Shown here in pieces: positions 1 to 12,185 of a stretch of 64,000 bases of DNA. Below the pieces are notes generated by a model that saw only the letters and a list, made by a program, of their open reading frames with translations, had not been told where the DNA came from and made no database searches. Each line of letters opens with the position of its first letter. Position 1 is the stretch's first letter. Both the position numbers and the translations under genes were made by a program. Source of the DNA: Setaria digitata (Eukaryota; Nematoda; Chromadorea; Rhabditida; Setariidae); contig RCAB01000057.1 of assembly GCA_003640385.1 (NCBI GenBank), forward strand, positions 1-64,000. Reading direction: 5' to 3'.

Positions 1-3000
1 ATAATAATAATAATAATAATATAATTGATAATTATTATAATTATAGTTATTATTATTATTTACTACTCTTATTATTATTTCACGCTTATCAATAGTATCA
101 ACTGCACTAAGCAACATAAGCAACACGAAATAACGCTGTGATAAAACTAATTTTTATCTGAGAAGCATGATAAAGATAAAGGTCGATCATCATCAGGAAG
201 GCGAAATCTTATTAGGAGAAAGAGAATAATGAAATGGCTCATCAACAACATTTTCGTAATTCTTTCTTTTTTGCTTCGATTTAAAAGGCAGTGAAAGAGG
301 ACATGAGGCAAGGTGAATTGGAAAGATAGTATATCACATTAGAAAGATAACAAATTTATGATAATTTAAAAAGTTTTCGATGAAAAAGACGATAGCAGTT
401 TTCCAAAGGGGTTACAATAATTATTAATTACCATATTATCTTAGTGAAGATCAATATCAACATTATCACATCATCATTATCATTATCGGTTTCGTCTCCT
501 CTGTTTAGTTGAGTGGAAAATTTCAAAAATGCTTGATGAAATACATATGGTTGCATATTTTTGACACCTCCGATCAGTGCTGATATTCGAATAGAACCTG
601 TTGAAGGTACTACCATCGTTCTTTTTATGACGTAGGCTCTTACTTTACAATCTTCCTAATCTACACTTAAATCTACAGCTGTGTGTGTGTCTGTCCCAGT
701 CTGCACATATCTACTTTGTACATGAACCTCACCATTTATAGAAACATATAAATACGCAGTAGGACCCTGCACTTATCCATTTTATTTCTTCCTTTTCTTC
801 TTACTGTTATCGTTCTTATTGTTTATTGTTCTTGCTACTTCTTAAAGTTCGTCGTCCGGCTGATGATGACAAGAAGAGTCGTTCATGGAATCTGGAGTAT
901 AAAAGTGATGCATTTAATTAATTTTACTAGTCTCATTGCATTTATCCTTTCATTTCTTCTAATAACTTATCATCTGCACTTTTAATTCAGCCTTATTTCT
1001 TTCCCGATTCTTCACTTATTTGCTCAACAATAATTTGAATATTAAGATTTTCAGCTTCTGTAAAACTTCTGATTATTTTGAAGTGTTCACCTAAACCTCG
1101 TTTTAATGACTGCACTTCATTTAGTTATTTAGTAAAATAATCTTTGTTTTAATTTTAATTACATTTCAAGTAGTATAACAAGTGCTAAATTAGTGAGAAC
1201 GAAAATTTTTCTTCCTTTAATTTCTAAGATTTCCAAACTTTCTAAATAACTTGACAATCAACCTTTCTCTGTGGTACTGGAAAATTGAACAGCCTATCAC
1301 TTCAGGTTACCTTACACTAGCTGGACAGTCCGTACATTTAGCATTCTTGAATGACTGTATAATCGTTATAGCGTGTCACACAACACCTCGGGGTATTTGT
1401 TTTCTATTAAATTTAAATATTCAGAAGTTTCCTCTTTTTTCCGAAAAATATTCCGTGTGGTAATTGTTTTAAAACTTCAGACTTCTTAGTGGTCTTTTAA
1501 AATAAATGATTAGCTCATTACCTTCGATAGTTTCCCAACCAAGTCGAATTTTCAAAGAAAAGCTTTATCATGGAATCAAACGATAACTTGATCTTGGTTA
1601 TAATCAAATTTTATCACCGTTCAGTTCCAGATTAAATCAATTAGTGGAGCAATTAATTTGTAAGTTGAAAGTACATAAATGTTGCAAATTGCATTAATTT
1701 TCCAGTCTGACTGGAAAAATTTTCTTTAACGACAACTATTTGCGTTTATAGTCAAAATACACCAATCACAAATAATTATGGCAAAAGTATTCATTAAAAC
1801 TCCATGGCTAATTAAAAGTAACTTGAAAAAATTACACAATTAATTTACTTTTTTCCATTAATTTTTCAATCCTAAAAGAGACACGGCGAAATTCTTCTTC
1901 CAAAAAAATTTCACTCTTTTTTACCTAAAAATTTAATTTAACATGTTTGGGAAAGAAGAGGAGAATCCGGACAAGGACAAAATCCGGTAAAAATATTTGC
2001 TTTAAAATGGTCATAAAGCTCCATTTAACATCAAAATTCTACCCTTTTTCGCTTTTGTCCATCTCTTCTTCTTTCTTTTTTTTTTCTTCTTTTATACGAA
2101 ATTTTTTTTTTTTAAATTATTTGTAGAAATGAATGAAGTCCAGTAGCGAATTAAAAATAGAAAGGTCTGTCATCCTGCCTCCGGGGGTTTTAAAATTTTA
2201 AATTAATTTAATTACACGAAAGAACTGTATGGATTAAGTCCCACCCCAACCATTCACTCCATAAATATGATTTTAAAAAATGAAGAATCCCAGTCAGTGC
2301 TAATTAACAGAAAAATTATTATTTGGTAAATTATTTTATCTTATTTAAGTTACTCTTTTTACAAAAAGTAAAAATGCTTTAAAGAATTTCCTTCGTTTTT
2401 CTAGCATTTTTAAAAATTAAAATGACCTCAAATTGTTCAAATTTTTTAATCTCATTTTTGTTTTTATTCTTTAACATTTCGCTGTTATTTGAAACAAAAA
2501 GAAAAATAATTATGAAAGGCTTCCCAAAAAATTTATGTTTCTGGCTCTGTTTTCATTCATTGACTTTTTGGCCAGCTACGTTTAATTTTTGATTAGGATT
2601 ACTGCTGATATGAAGTCAGGTGATTTCATTATCCTGTACTGCTCTAGACTTTAAATTATTTAAGATGAATTAAATTTCCTTCCTTTTTCATCCTCATCGA
2701 AAATAGCATTTAAAGAATGTGACAAATGATTGAACAAAATAATAATAAATGCCGTTGCAAGTTAATGTATGATAATTATCAATTTCAGTTTTTTTTTTTT
2801 TGTTATAGTTTTATGACTGTTATCAGTATTATTGATAGTTAAATTTAGTGGTTCAAATTTTGATAAAAATACATAACAATCTCGATCAAGAAAATCAATG
2901 GGATTTGAAATGGTGATGAAATTTCGCATGGTAAGATTGTATTAAATTTTAGGATGATTGAATAACTGAAAGTAGAATGCGAAACAAGTTGATGACATAA

Positions 3001-5292
3001 AAAACAAATCTCACTAAATCATATAAAATATATTAGTGCAGAAGTTTTGTTTATCAGTGAAACATTCTCTATTATTAATTTTTCGGATAACTAATTGTAA
3101 TACAATCACAATGATTCGATGGGTCTGTCTGGAACGGAGGAAAGAGGAAGTTGATAATTCTTCACTATAAGCTGGGCAAAACGGAAAGTAATCTCCGGAT
3201 ATTTCATAATTAATATCGAAAGATTTTCTTCTGTTATTTTAATTTATTAAAGAAAATTTTATTTTTTCATCTTAATTGGAAGAAAGGCACAAATTTTTTA
3301 GTTGATCGCCGGACATTTTATAATTAATAAGTAATTAGAAAAAACTTATTTCCTTTTTATTTGATCGTTTTTCTGCTTTTTTCAAGATTTGCATTCGAAA
3401 AAGAATCATTTCGAGAGAGTCATATTTATTTATTGCATTATAGTGAGTGATGAAAAGAAATAAGAAATTTCAAATCCTGCAATAGGCAATTTATGTTAAT
3501 TTTTAGCCAATTAAACATGATAAATAATTGGAAAAATTGATGACGGAATATGAGTGAGTGATATAAGTACAATGTATCAGCCTGTATTATTATTTACCAT
3601 ACCTGTATGCTCGAAAATTTACTTGTAACGTAATAGACGCACGTAATAGACGCAATGGCATTTTTTCTTTTCTTGTCAAAAATTTCATTTTTACTTACAT
3701 GACACCTGTGAATGTCATATTTATGTTATGCGTTAAGTACGAAAATTGGTCCCAAAATTTTACAAGTCTTACTGAAATTTTGGAAATAAACAAACTTTCA
3801 GATTAAATGATTAATTAAACATTCATTTGAAATATTTTCACCCTTTGTTTTTATTTTTTTCTGAGATATAAAAAATGAGATAGCCCAGCTAGTAGCTTCT
3901 CTGCTAATATGTGCAACAAAATTTTGATAGACCTATTATTTTGCAAATACTTTGTTGTTTGATGGATCCAAAGTTCAGCAGGTCCATGTGAAATGGGGGA
4001 GAAGAGAACAGCTAAGTAAGACTTTTTCCTTATTTAACAAGGTGACGTTCCTTCACATGCCTTTTGTGGTTTCAACAGGTAGCGAATACAGAATGCTTTT
4101 CAGGCTAGGGTCAAAAATGAGCCAAAGCATAGAGAAGTTTAGTCATTTCAAATGAATGTTTAGTTAGTTAACTGTTTAAGGCAAAACTTTGAGTATTTTC
4201 AAAATTTCAACTCTTCATAAATCTGTGTCCTAAACGAACATGGTCATAAATACATATGTTTGCCGATAACTTCATTACGGAAGTTTAAAATATCAGTTTC
4301 AGGCTAACTACTAGAATTTGATTTGTAAATAAAAAAATTTTTGAAATGAAGATAAAGATGAGGCATTTTTTCCGATGACTCTTTTCTTTATCCATTTTAG
4401 TTCCGCTTTTCTGAAAATTTTGTTTTTACAACGAGCTATAGTTGAATCACTTTTCTTTCTGATTAGGATTTGATAGAGAAACAAAAGACCAATTATTTTC
4501 AGTAACGAAATTTAAAAGGAGCAAAATCAAAAATTACGATTTGACTGGCGATAATAGAAAAAAAAAAGTTAAATTTCTCAGAAGAAAACAACAATAAACA
4601 AGTATTTTCAAACTTTACTAAAAAAATTTTTACAATCGCCGCAATAAAATTTTTGCTTCTCAAATCTTCATTCGATATGTTTTTGCTCTTGGAATCTGAC
4701 TTATTCAGCCGTATCTAGCTTAGAAATGCTTCCCTTTTGCTTTTACGAAAAACAAATTAATTATGGAATGAAATCACTGATGGATAGCGCTTTATTCATC
4801 CTTTAATTAGATTTATTCATCCTTTAATTACAGGATTTATGATATTTTAATGCACATATACCTTTCGTCAACACAGAAATGCTGCATGTAATTCAGAAAA
4901 AAAGAAAAAAAAATTTCTTATTCTTTTCTATTTCATTCGAAATACTTCAAAAATAATTTCATCTCCGGTTTCAATCTTTTTCTCATTACAGCAGTATCTC
5001 AAATAATACCATTTATTATTATCATTAATAACAATTAAAAATGAAATTAGTTAATTAATTGTTTCGAAAAAATGCTTTCCAAAAAAAAATTTTCCGTCCT
5101 TAATTCCGTGTGCATTTTCTGATTTTTGTTATATATTTTTACAAATTCCAATAGCAATGCATTGTCATTAAAAAATAAGCCTCAAATATATTTCAAAATT
5201 GACTTTGTCCTGACAACGACAATTCATCTTTTATATTTCTTGTCATAAATTTCATTTTCATTTATTTCCGTCAATTAATTGGCATAAATTCA
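1..5292. other. intergenic region, no gene recognised
   Basis: AT-rich sequence without a reading frame that looks like a real protein on either strand. It opens with an ATA/AAT trinucleotide microsatellite (about positions 1-21) and holds homopolymer A and T runs. Two small perfect tandem duplications are visible: a 13-bp unit (ACGTAATAGACGC) at 3628-3640 and 3641-3653, and a roughly 20-bp unit at about 4791-4829. The part nearest 5293 presumably contains the collagen promoter, but I see no clear motif. Confidence 0.6.
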
Positions 5293-5293
5293 G
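5284..5293 (+). promoter_or_regulatory. candidate spliced-leader acceptor of the collagen gene
   Basis: The sequence CATAAATTCAG ends at 5293, 11 bases before the collagen start codon at 5305, and no matching upstream donor or exon is seen. In nematodes such an unpaired 3' splice site close to an ATG is usually where a spliced leader is added. Inferred from sequence only. Confidence 0.55.
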
Positions 5294-5304
5294 GAAGCAA
5301 CACA

Positions 5305-7887
5305 ATGTCGGCACATTTGGCTGCTTATTCCGCGGTGGCACTGAGCATTAGTGCACTGGTAGCTTGCCTTATGTTTCTTCCTACTCTTTACAGTAAGATC
5401 TCGGAAATCCAATACGATCTCGAACTGGTATGAATTCGAGATACTGCCACAAAGAAGATATGAATTATGCTATTAATGGTGACGTATGTACGTGTACTTA
5501 GTGTATGAGTGAGAAATGCTGTTTTTGTGCAGCAAATGGACAAGTATGCGAAGGTTTTTTTGAGCAGTAAAAGAAATTTTTTCAAAAGAAAAATATATTC
5601 TATTTCGGCATATTCAAGAAAATACTGAATTGAAGAAAAATCTATCTAAAAATTGATAATTTTTTCATTTGAGTTTCTTCTCACAAAGCGATTTTGACAG
5701 TAATATGCAACCATTTCGCTATCTTTAATTACCATTTTACGCTTTCGAAATCTTATGCAGTTGGAAATTTCGTTCAAAAATACATGTGAACTTTGATTAT
5801 TGATTTAAAATGTATCTTTCATAAAGAAATCTCTAGGAAAAGCAATTAATTATTAACAGTCATTTTATGATTAGAAAATAACTTATTGATAAATTCAAAT
5901 CAATTTATCAGTAAACTGACCAGGAAGTTTTTCGAATTTAATTCGAGAAATCGAAACTAATTAGCAAAATTATTACACCAAAGAGAAAAGATAGAGACTG
6001 GCGAGTTATCAAAAATCTAGAACTGTTTTAATTTGCATAAAAATGTTATTACACTATTATACTTGCTAAAATTTGCAAAAATAGCAATAAATACTGCCGT
6101 GGCGTAAGTAAAATCTAATATAGAAGTAAAATCATCCATTTTTTTTCGCGAAATATTTTGGTCAGTTGAATGAAATTTTAATAAAATTGATAGGATCAGA
6201 AGTTAGTAAATTGAATAGGATAATTTATTAAAATTAATTTTTAAGGATATGAAAGAATTTCGAGGGTTACAAGATGAAATTTACTTCCATGCAAAAGGTC
6301 AAAACAGCGCCCTTGGTGTTTCACCTTTTGCAGTATTCCGAACGAAACGTGGCCTTACACCAGCACAATGCCGTAAATAGTTTTGTTCTAATTAAAAGAA
6401 AATGAAAAACTCCTCAATTTCAAAATTAAGGAGTATTTCGAAACTGAAGAATTGCATAATAGTTTTAACTCCATGAAATTTATAGTTGAATTACTTAATA
6501 ATAATACTGTTAGTTTCGGAACTACAATAATTACCATGAAATATTCCATCCAAGTTTGTCGGAGAAAAATGCTCTAAATTAATAGTAATTACAGGATGCG
6601 ACGCATCAGCGCCGTGCCCATCAGGTCCTCCTGGTCCCCCAGGTGAACCAGGAATGGATGGTATGCCTGGAGAACCTGGTCCACCAGGACCACCAGGATT
6701 GCCTGGTAATTATCCACCGGTAAACATCGATATCAAGAGTAACTGCCGTATTTGCCCACGCGGTCCACAAGGCTTCCCAGGTATGCATGTATTTCATTTT
6801 AAAGCAAGATTTAAGCTTGTCTCGATTATTTTGTTGACCATTTATGATGGAAATGTAAATACATATAACAGATAATGTAATAATTTCCAGGTCAACCAGG
6901 CCCACCTGGAGAAATCGGAGAAAATGGCCCGCCAGGGCCACCTGGATATCGGGGCGAGCCTGGATTTGAAGGTCAACCTGGTAATCCTGGGCCAGCAGGT
7001 AAGCATTTTCTATTTCTCAATGCTAAGATGAGATGTAAGTAGATAAGAAACTTAATGTGTAAAAGCAGCTTTTTTTTTGCTTCCTATCTGTTGACGAAAT
7101 CCTTTAAAGTTCGAAACTCAGAAACAGACAATTAATTACTCCAATAGTTGCTCACAACACTATTCATTTACACCAGAATTGTTAGTTCAGTCTAACAGTA
7201 TCTTATGAGATCACTGCTGGATTGCTTGTCTTAAAAAATTCCATTTGATCATCACTGCAAAGTGTGACAGTACTGTTGGTTTCATGAATTTAGAGTATGA
7301 AAGAGTACAAGCAATGATAAAGTTGATAAGTAACATAAAAGTCATTTTTGGTTGTGTGATAAGAGAGAAGCCCACATGATACTGTAATTTTATCATTGGT
7401 CGGAATAAGCGATCGATCTGTTCATAATTTGGAAGTTATAATTAATGAAATATTAAAATAGCTAAAAAGTTTAGATACATAAATCAACGGCTTATTTTGG
7501 TTTTGTTCTTTAGTTTATTTATTTTTTTAATATTATTTGAAAATACAGTACTGGCATCACGACTACCAATGCTGTATTTAAGGTGAAGCAGGTGCAAACG
7601 GGAAAAACGGTGCACCAGGACCACCAGGACGAAGTGGTACACGTGGTTCCAAAGGAGAGCCAGGACCAGCAGGACCTAAAGGACCACTTGGACCACAAGG
7701 ATTTCCAGGTCCAGATGGAAGTGATGGCAATCAAGGTTTCACTGGATCACAAGGACCACCAGGACCAGTCGGAGAACCAGGACCCAGTGGTCCACCTGGT
7801 TTCAGTGGTCCATTGGGTCCACCGGGATCACCAGGAACTGATGCATCGTATTGCTCATGCCCACCACGACGTACTACTGCTACATAA
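5305..7887 (+). CDS. cuticle collagen
   Basis: Structural protein of the nematode exoskeleton, secreted by the hypodermis. Exons: 5305-5427, 6246-6372, 6595-6780, 6891-6998, 7583-7887; 282 aa, the usual size for the family. The N-terminus has a hydrophobic signal-anchor segment (about residues 5-30). RTKR at residues 73-76 is the furin-type cleavage site found in these collagens. Cysteines at 83, 85 and 91 precede the first Gly-X-Y block; a short non-repeat stretch with two cysteines follows, then two further exons of Gly-X-Y, and the C-terminus carries a Cys-X-Cys pair about 10 residues before the stop. The Cys pattern fits disulfide-linked trimers. The ATG was chosen because it gives the anchor and lies just after a likely leader acceptor. 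Exon phases agree at all four junctions. The family is certain; I do not assign a member name. Confidence 0.93.
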
Positions 7888-10407
7888 TCATGCTGTTAGC
7901 ATCTGAATACTTCGTTCATATTGCTTTACAATCACTATAATCAGCGTTTTGTTTACTACTTATTCTTCTCTCAAAATTGTCAATCAAATTAATTTTGCTA
8001 AGGAAAGATTGGCTAAGATACTTTCGCAAAAATAGAAAAGATCTTAGCACTGCTATGAAAATACGCAAAATACGCTAGTCATTTTAATGCCTTCAAAAAA
8101 AAGAAAAATCTTTGTCGCGCAGTAGGAAGAAAGAAAGAAGAAATAATCATATAACAAAAGAAACTTGACATTACTGATGAGGCGATTTGTTATTTTTCAA
8201 TATTACGAGATTTAATTTGACGGATCTTGTTCAACAGTTAGATATTACTAAATAATTAACAGGTAACCGGTTTAGTTCAGCTGTATGTTTGTATTGTTAT
8301 GTTGCATGTGCAATGATTGATGCCGTAATATAATTCGTTAGTTTAATAGTTTGGCGAGCATCACAAACAATTTAGTTGGTCATTAACAGTGGACAATTGC
8401 TGTTAACTAAAAACGAGCATTTAATGGTCATCGGTAGCGAAGAAACAATGATAATAATAGACAATTAGTGATTATCAGGGGCAAACAATCACTAATGAAT
8501 AAATAATCCCAATGTCTGTCAAAGCATTCCGAAATTAGCAGACTCCGGAAAAAAATATAAAATTTTTTGCTTATCATTTAATAGATCGAATGAGATCTTG
8601 AAAGCTTAGCAATATCAATAATTAAACTATCTTGTTTAACTGATTCCTCCAATAAACGCTATTAATTGCCTGAATTAACCAATTCAAATAAGCTTGCAAC
8701 ATTAGTTACTGATATGAGACAAAGAAATTTTTTTCTTCTGCAATTAAAATTAAATCAATTTCAAGCATTCACTTGGAAAATAAATTGATTTCCAAAGTTT
8801 TTGTTACAAATGAATTTGAACAAATTACAAATAAATTTCATTGAGTTGAAGTTACTCTTTTTTTCAGAAGTAAATTTGAACAAATTACAAGTAAATTAGC
8901 TGACACTTTAACCAATATTCCTATCAGAAACTATATCAATCTAGTGAGCAAGCCGTTCGTTTCATTATTATGGTTACCGTAAAAAATGAATGAGTTTATA
9001 TGAGTTATATAAAGTTAGCTTTTATCGAAAACGTAAATACGAGTTTGTTGATCACAAAAAAAAAATAGAACTGAAAATTCTTTTTGCTTTTTGGATAGAT
9101 TTGTAAATGCATTTCAATTAATTAAATAATGATAAAAGTCGTCAATTTCAAAGCTGTTTATAAATGGGACATTATGTTATCATTACTTGTACAATTATTA
9201 TTTGTTTCGTAACAGATCAACAAGACAAAGAGATTAATAAAAACTCATTCATCTTTTACTAATTTTAACGAAACAAGAAAGAGCGGAATTGTCAATTATC
9301 ATCATGTTTAAAATATGGCCAGTTTTAAGAACTAGTTCCGTCAAATCAAATTAATCATAGCGTTCCCATCACTTCGTTTTTTTATCTTTTTTTTTTTTTT
9401 TGATTGTATTCAGCGATATTCTGTAATGCAATATCAACACAAGCAAATACAGATTTCCATCAAAAGTAAAATAAGAACCCTCGAAAACAAAAAAATAAAA
9501 AATCTTGAAACAACAATTTCTTCCCTTATGAAATGAAATGTGGGACTTCGTTACGGAAAAAAAAGGAAGGGGATTTCTGGTAAACTTATCGGAAATTTTA
9601 AATTTTACCTGTACGGAGCGATAAACACACATTGATTGCCATAAAAACACAGATTTACTACTACTTCTGACTTTTGTTTTTGAAAAAAAGAACTTAAATT
9701 TCCTTTACCATCCAAAATCTGATGAAAGAAGAAAGACCACTCACTCGTTCGTAAATCTCAACATTCGTGAACAATGAAGAAATCTTATAACTTTATAGGA
9801 GAAAAAAAAGGACTAATCCTCCCTCTCTTATTCAAGTTCCTTTTTTACTTCTTTCCATTAAATGTACAGTAAGCAAATGCTCACTACACTTCAGAAGTAC
9901 TCAAGGATACTTAACGTGCACCGAATGCTGCAATCTCGGTACAATTTATGTGCAACACCCAAAGCATGTGCTTACACGAAAATCCGTCGCTGCACCTTGG
10001 ATTCGTGGACATAAATTATCTGACATTGATAATGTAAAGAGATTTCAGAACATCAGCAAATGTTAGCAGCCGATCTGTGCTTCAGAAATATCCTCACTAA
10101 ATTAACATTTCGTGGTACGTTCCGTAAAAACAGTTCGACGCAGCACTTTAAGACGCTTCAAAGACCTAAGTAGTGGAAGGCGCAGGTAAAAATAGTGACA
10201 AAGATCTTTGAATAACACAAGCAATCACAATTCGATAGCAACAAATGATAAATACCACTCCCTGTTATTTCCATCTACAATGAAAAGATTCGTCTTTCCT
10301 CCAGTGAATGCAAACTTTGGCTTATTGCACTTGAGTTCTCAGAGTTTCTATTAAATCTTTTATAACAGTTTTTATAACTTGTCAATAGACAGAAACATTA
10401 TCATGCA
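7888..10407. other. intergenic region between collagen and rps-8
   Basis: Convergent gap between the collagen stop and the 3' end of rps-8. Mostly AT-rich. An imperfect direct repeat built on AATTTGAACAAATTACAA occurs near 8810-8838 and 8872-8899. A patch at about 9860-10190 is visibly richer in G and C and holds several short frames on both strands, including a 50-codon frame at 9862-10014 (+); none is recognisable. See the findings. Confidence 0.5.
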
Positions 10408-10413
10408 TTTATT
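10408..10413 (-). terminator. candidate polyadenylation signal of rps-8
   Basis: On the minus strand this reads AATAAA, about 80 bases after the rps-8 stop codon. Position and orientation fit a poly(A) signal, but the 3' end itself cannot be seen from sequence. Confidence 0.45.
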
Positions 10414-10491
10414 TGATAGTAACAAAATACGCTTCTACACACCAGAAAAACATAACAAATATTAACCCTTACTGAACAAATGATGTATTCT

Positions 10492-12138
10492 CTACTTCGC
10501 TTTCTTGGCTCGGATTTTCCGCAAGTAGAACTCCAATTCTTTACCTTCCAATATATAACCATCAGCTCGGCCGACCTGACCCGGACGAGAGCTGATGCAA
10601 GCTGGAAATGGTAACAGAAATAAGTTCACGAAATAAAAAAGTACAATAAAAGATGGACAGCTGTTCTGGCCCTAAGGTGAGGTCGCAGAGCACAAGAACA
10701 GAACGACGACCCGCATTTAAAGGCTGACATAATTTCCGAGAAACTTAGCACAGAGATAGACAACCAGCCAATACTGTGACTCTGTTCTCGTTCAGTAACT
10801 AAGACCATCAGCTGAAATTGAACTTTCGACGTTTTCTTTTCAGTAAATTAACTCCCCCATTCACCAAAGTTGTCTGGGGATCAAAAACGGATAGACCAGA
10901 CGTATAATTTTTGGACTTTAAAATATCAAATTATTCCTTAATAAACTGCACGCTACATTCAAAGCTTCTACAAGTACACTGTTATTTGTTTCCAACCTAC
11001 ACTCAAAACTAGAATCAAATTATCTAATTAGCGACCCTAATACATGCACATATTAAACCACATTATTCTGGTATGGTGATGGAAACTACTGATTATTTAC
11101 ACTTTATCATTCAAAAAAAGAAAAAAAGAAAAAACGAACCTAGCAAGCGACCACTTTGGAATTGTTCGATAAGATGTGGCTCAACCTCTGCATACTTTTG
11201 CCGTTCCGTATATTTAGCTTGAGTCTTCTTTGAACGCTTTTTGCTGATCCGTGCTTCCTCCTCATCTGTTAGCTTAGCACCTTTTTTACGGGCCAAGGGA
11301 ATAGCATAATGTGCTTCGTACCACTGACGGAATGGAACAGCGTCAACGGTAATTATTGAATTTTTTACTAATGTCTTGGTACGCACCAATTCATTATTGG
11401 ATGCATTGTATACTGTGTCCACTATACGCGTTTTACGTGTACAACCTATGACCAAACAAAATGTTATGAAGTGAATGCAAAATTTACGGCTTACTATCGG
11501 AAAGAAACACTACGATATATTATTTTAATCAATCAAAACATTTAATAGTGAGATAAATAACTTTCTAATACGTGTCTTAGCATGCATGACTTCATCATAA
11601 TTTCGATTTCTCATCAATAGGGAAGCTATACATAAAAAAACCAAAACACAAAGTACCTTCTGATCCCCATGAAAACGTGCCCACATCAAGTCTTAATGCA
11701 CGATGTTTGATATTCCCCCCGCGGCAACGGACCAAATGTATTCTTTTTGGCCCAATCTACAACACATCATTGCCGTGAAAAAAGAATATTCACAAAGTGA
11801 GTTCGGAAATATTTATAGGCCTAGATATTTGTTGATTTAACTGCTGCATTACATCGACTTTCCTAATAGTCATATCCTTTTCAAGCTACAAAATCTAGTG
11901 GAAGCCCTACATATGATCCCTCTATTTTAAAATGCTTCTATTCCTGTAAACTCAGTACATCAACTTGATAATAATGCCCCAATTACCAGTACAGAAAAAA
12001 AGGTAATATGAAGTACGATTAATTAACCTTCGTGTTTGAGGCGGGACGACCAAGCTCGAACTTCCTTTTCTTGTGTGGTGGGCACCTCTTTCCACCAGTA
12101 GCGCGTCGTTTATGCCAGTTATCGCGTGAAATACCCAT
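10492..12138 (-). CDS. rps-8: 40S ribosomal protein S8 (eS8)
   Basis: Component of the small ribosomal subunit, cytoplasmic. Minus-strand exons in transcript order: 12138-12028, 11756-11657, 11445-11140, 10601-10492; total 627 nt, 208 aa, the normal length for eS8. The start [18 protein letters not shown], the GPKRIH and RALRLD segments, the central FRQWYE motif and the C-terminal ELEFYLRKI motif are all family hallmarks. All introns are GT-AG and phases match. The ATG at 12138 is the conserved family start. A candidate spliced-leader acceptor lies about 35 nt upstream. The last intron (10602-11139) contains an unusually GC-rich stretch that might host a small RNA. Identification is certain. 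Confidence 0.97.
10681..10769 (-). other. paired hairpins inside rps-8 intron 3
   Basis: Within the intron, two consecutive inverted repeats stand out from AT-rich surroundings: GGCTG/CAGCC arms spanning 10722-10769 and GGTCG/CGACC arms spanning 10681-10711, joined by a 10-nt hinge. Ribosomal protein introns often host snoRNAs, and two hairpins with a hinge resemble an H/ACA layout, but I could not find a convincing H box or a correctly placed ACA. The stems are short. Treat as a candidate only. Confidence 0.2.
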
Positions 12139-12172
12139 TCCCAATCAACTTAACGCTCTAAAACTTGTAATA

Positions 12173-12185
12173 CTGCAAAAGAAAA
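12173..12185 (-). promoter_or_regulatory. candidate spliced-leader acceptor of rps-8
   Basis: The minus strand reads a pyrimidine run ending TTTTGCAG at 12173, about 35 nt before the rps-8 ATG at 12138, with no donor or exon recognisable upstream. This is the expected form of a nematode trans-splice site. Confidence 0.55.

Noticed and set aside
6621..6941. 106-codon minus frame opposite the collagen gene
   Set aside because: It is the antisense shadow of the Gly-X-Y repeats; the plus-strand exons are certain.
9369..9650. 93-codon minus frame
   Set aside because: Phe/Lys-rich, includes a poly-lysine run from a poly(T) tract, no acceptor or conserved feature.
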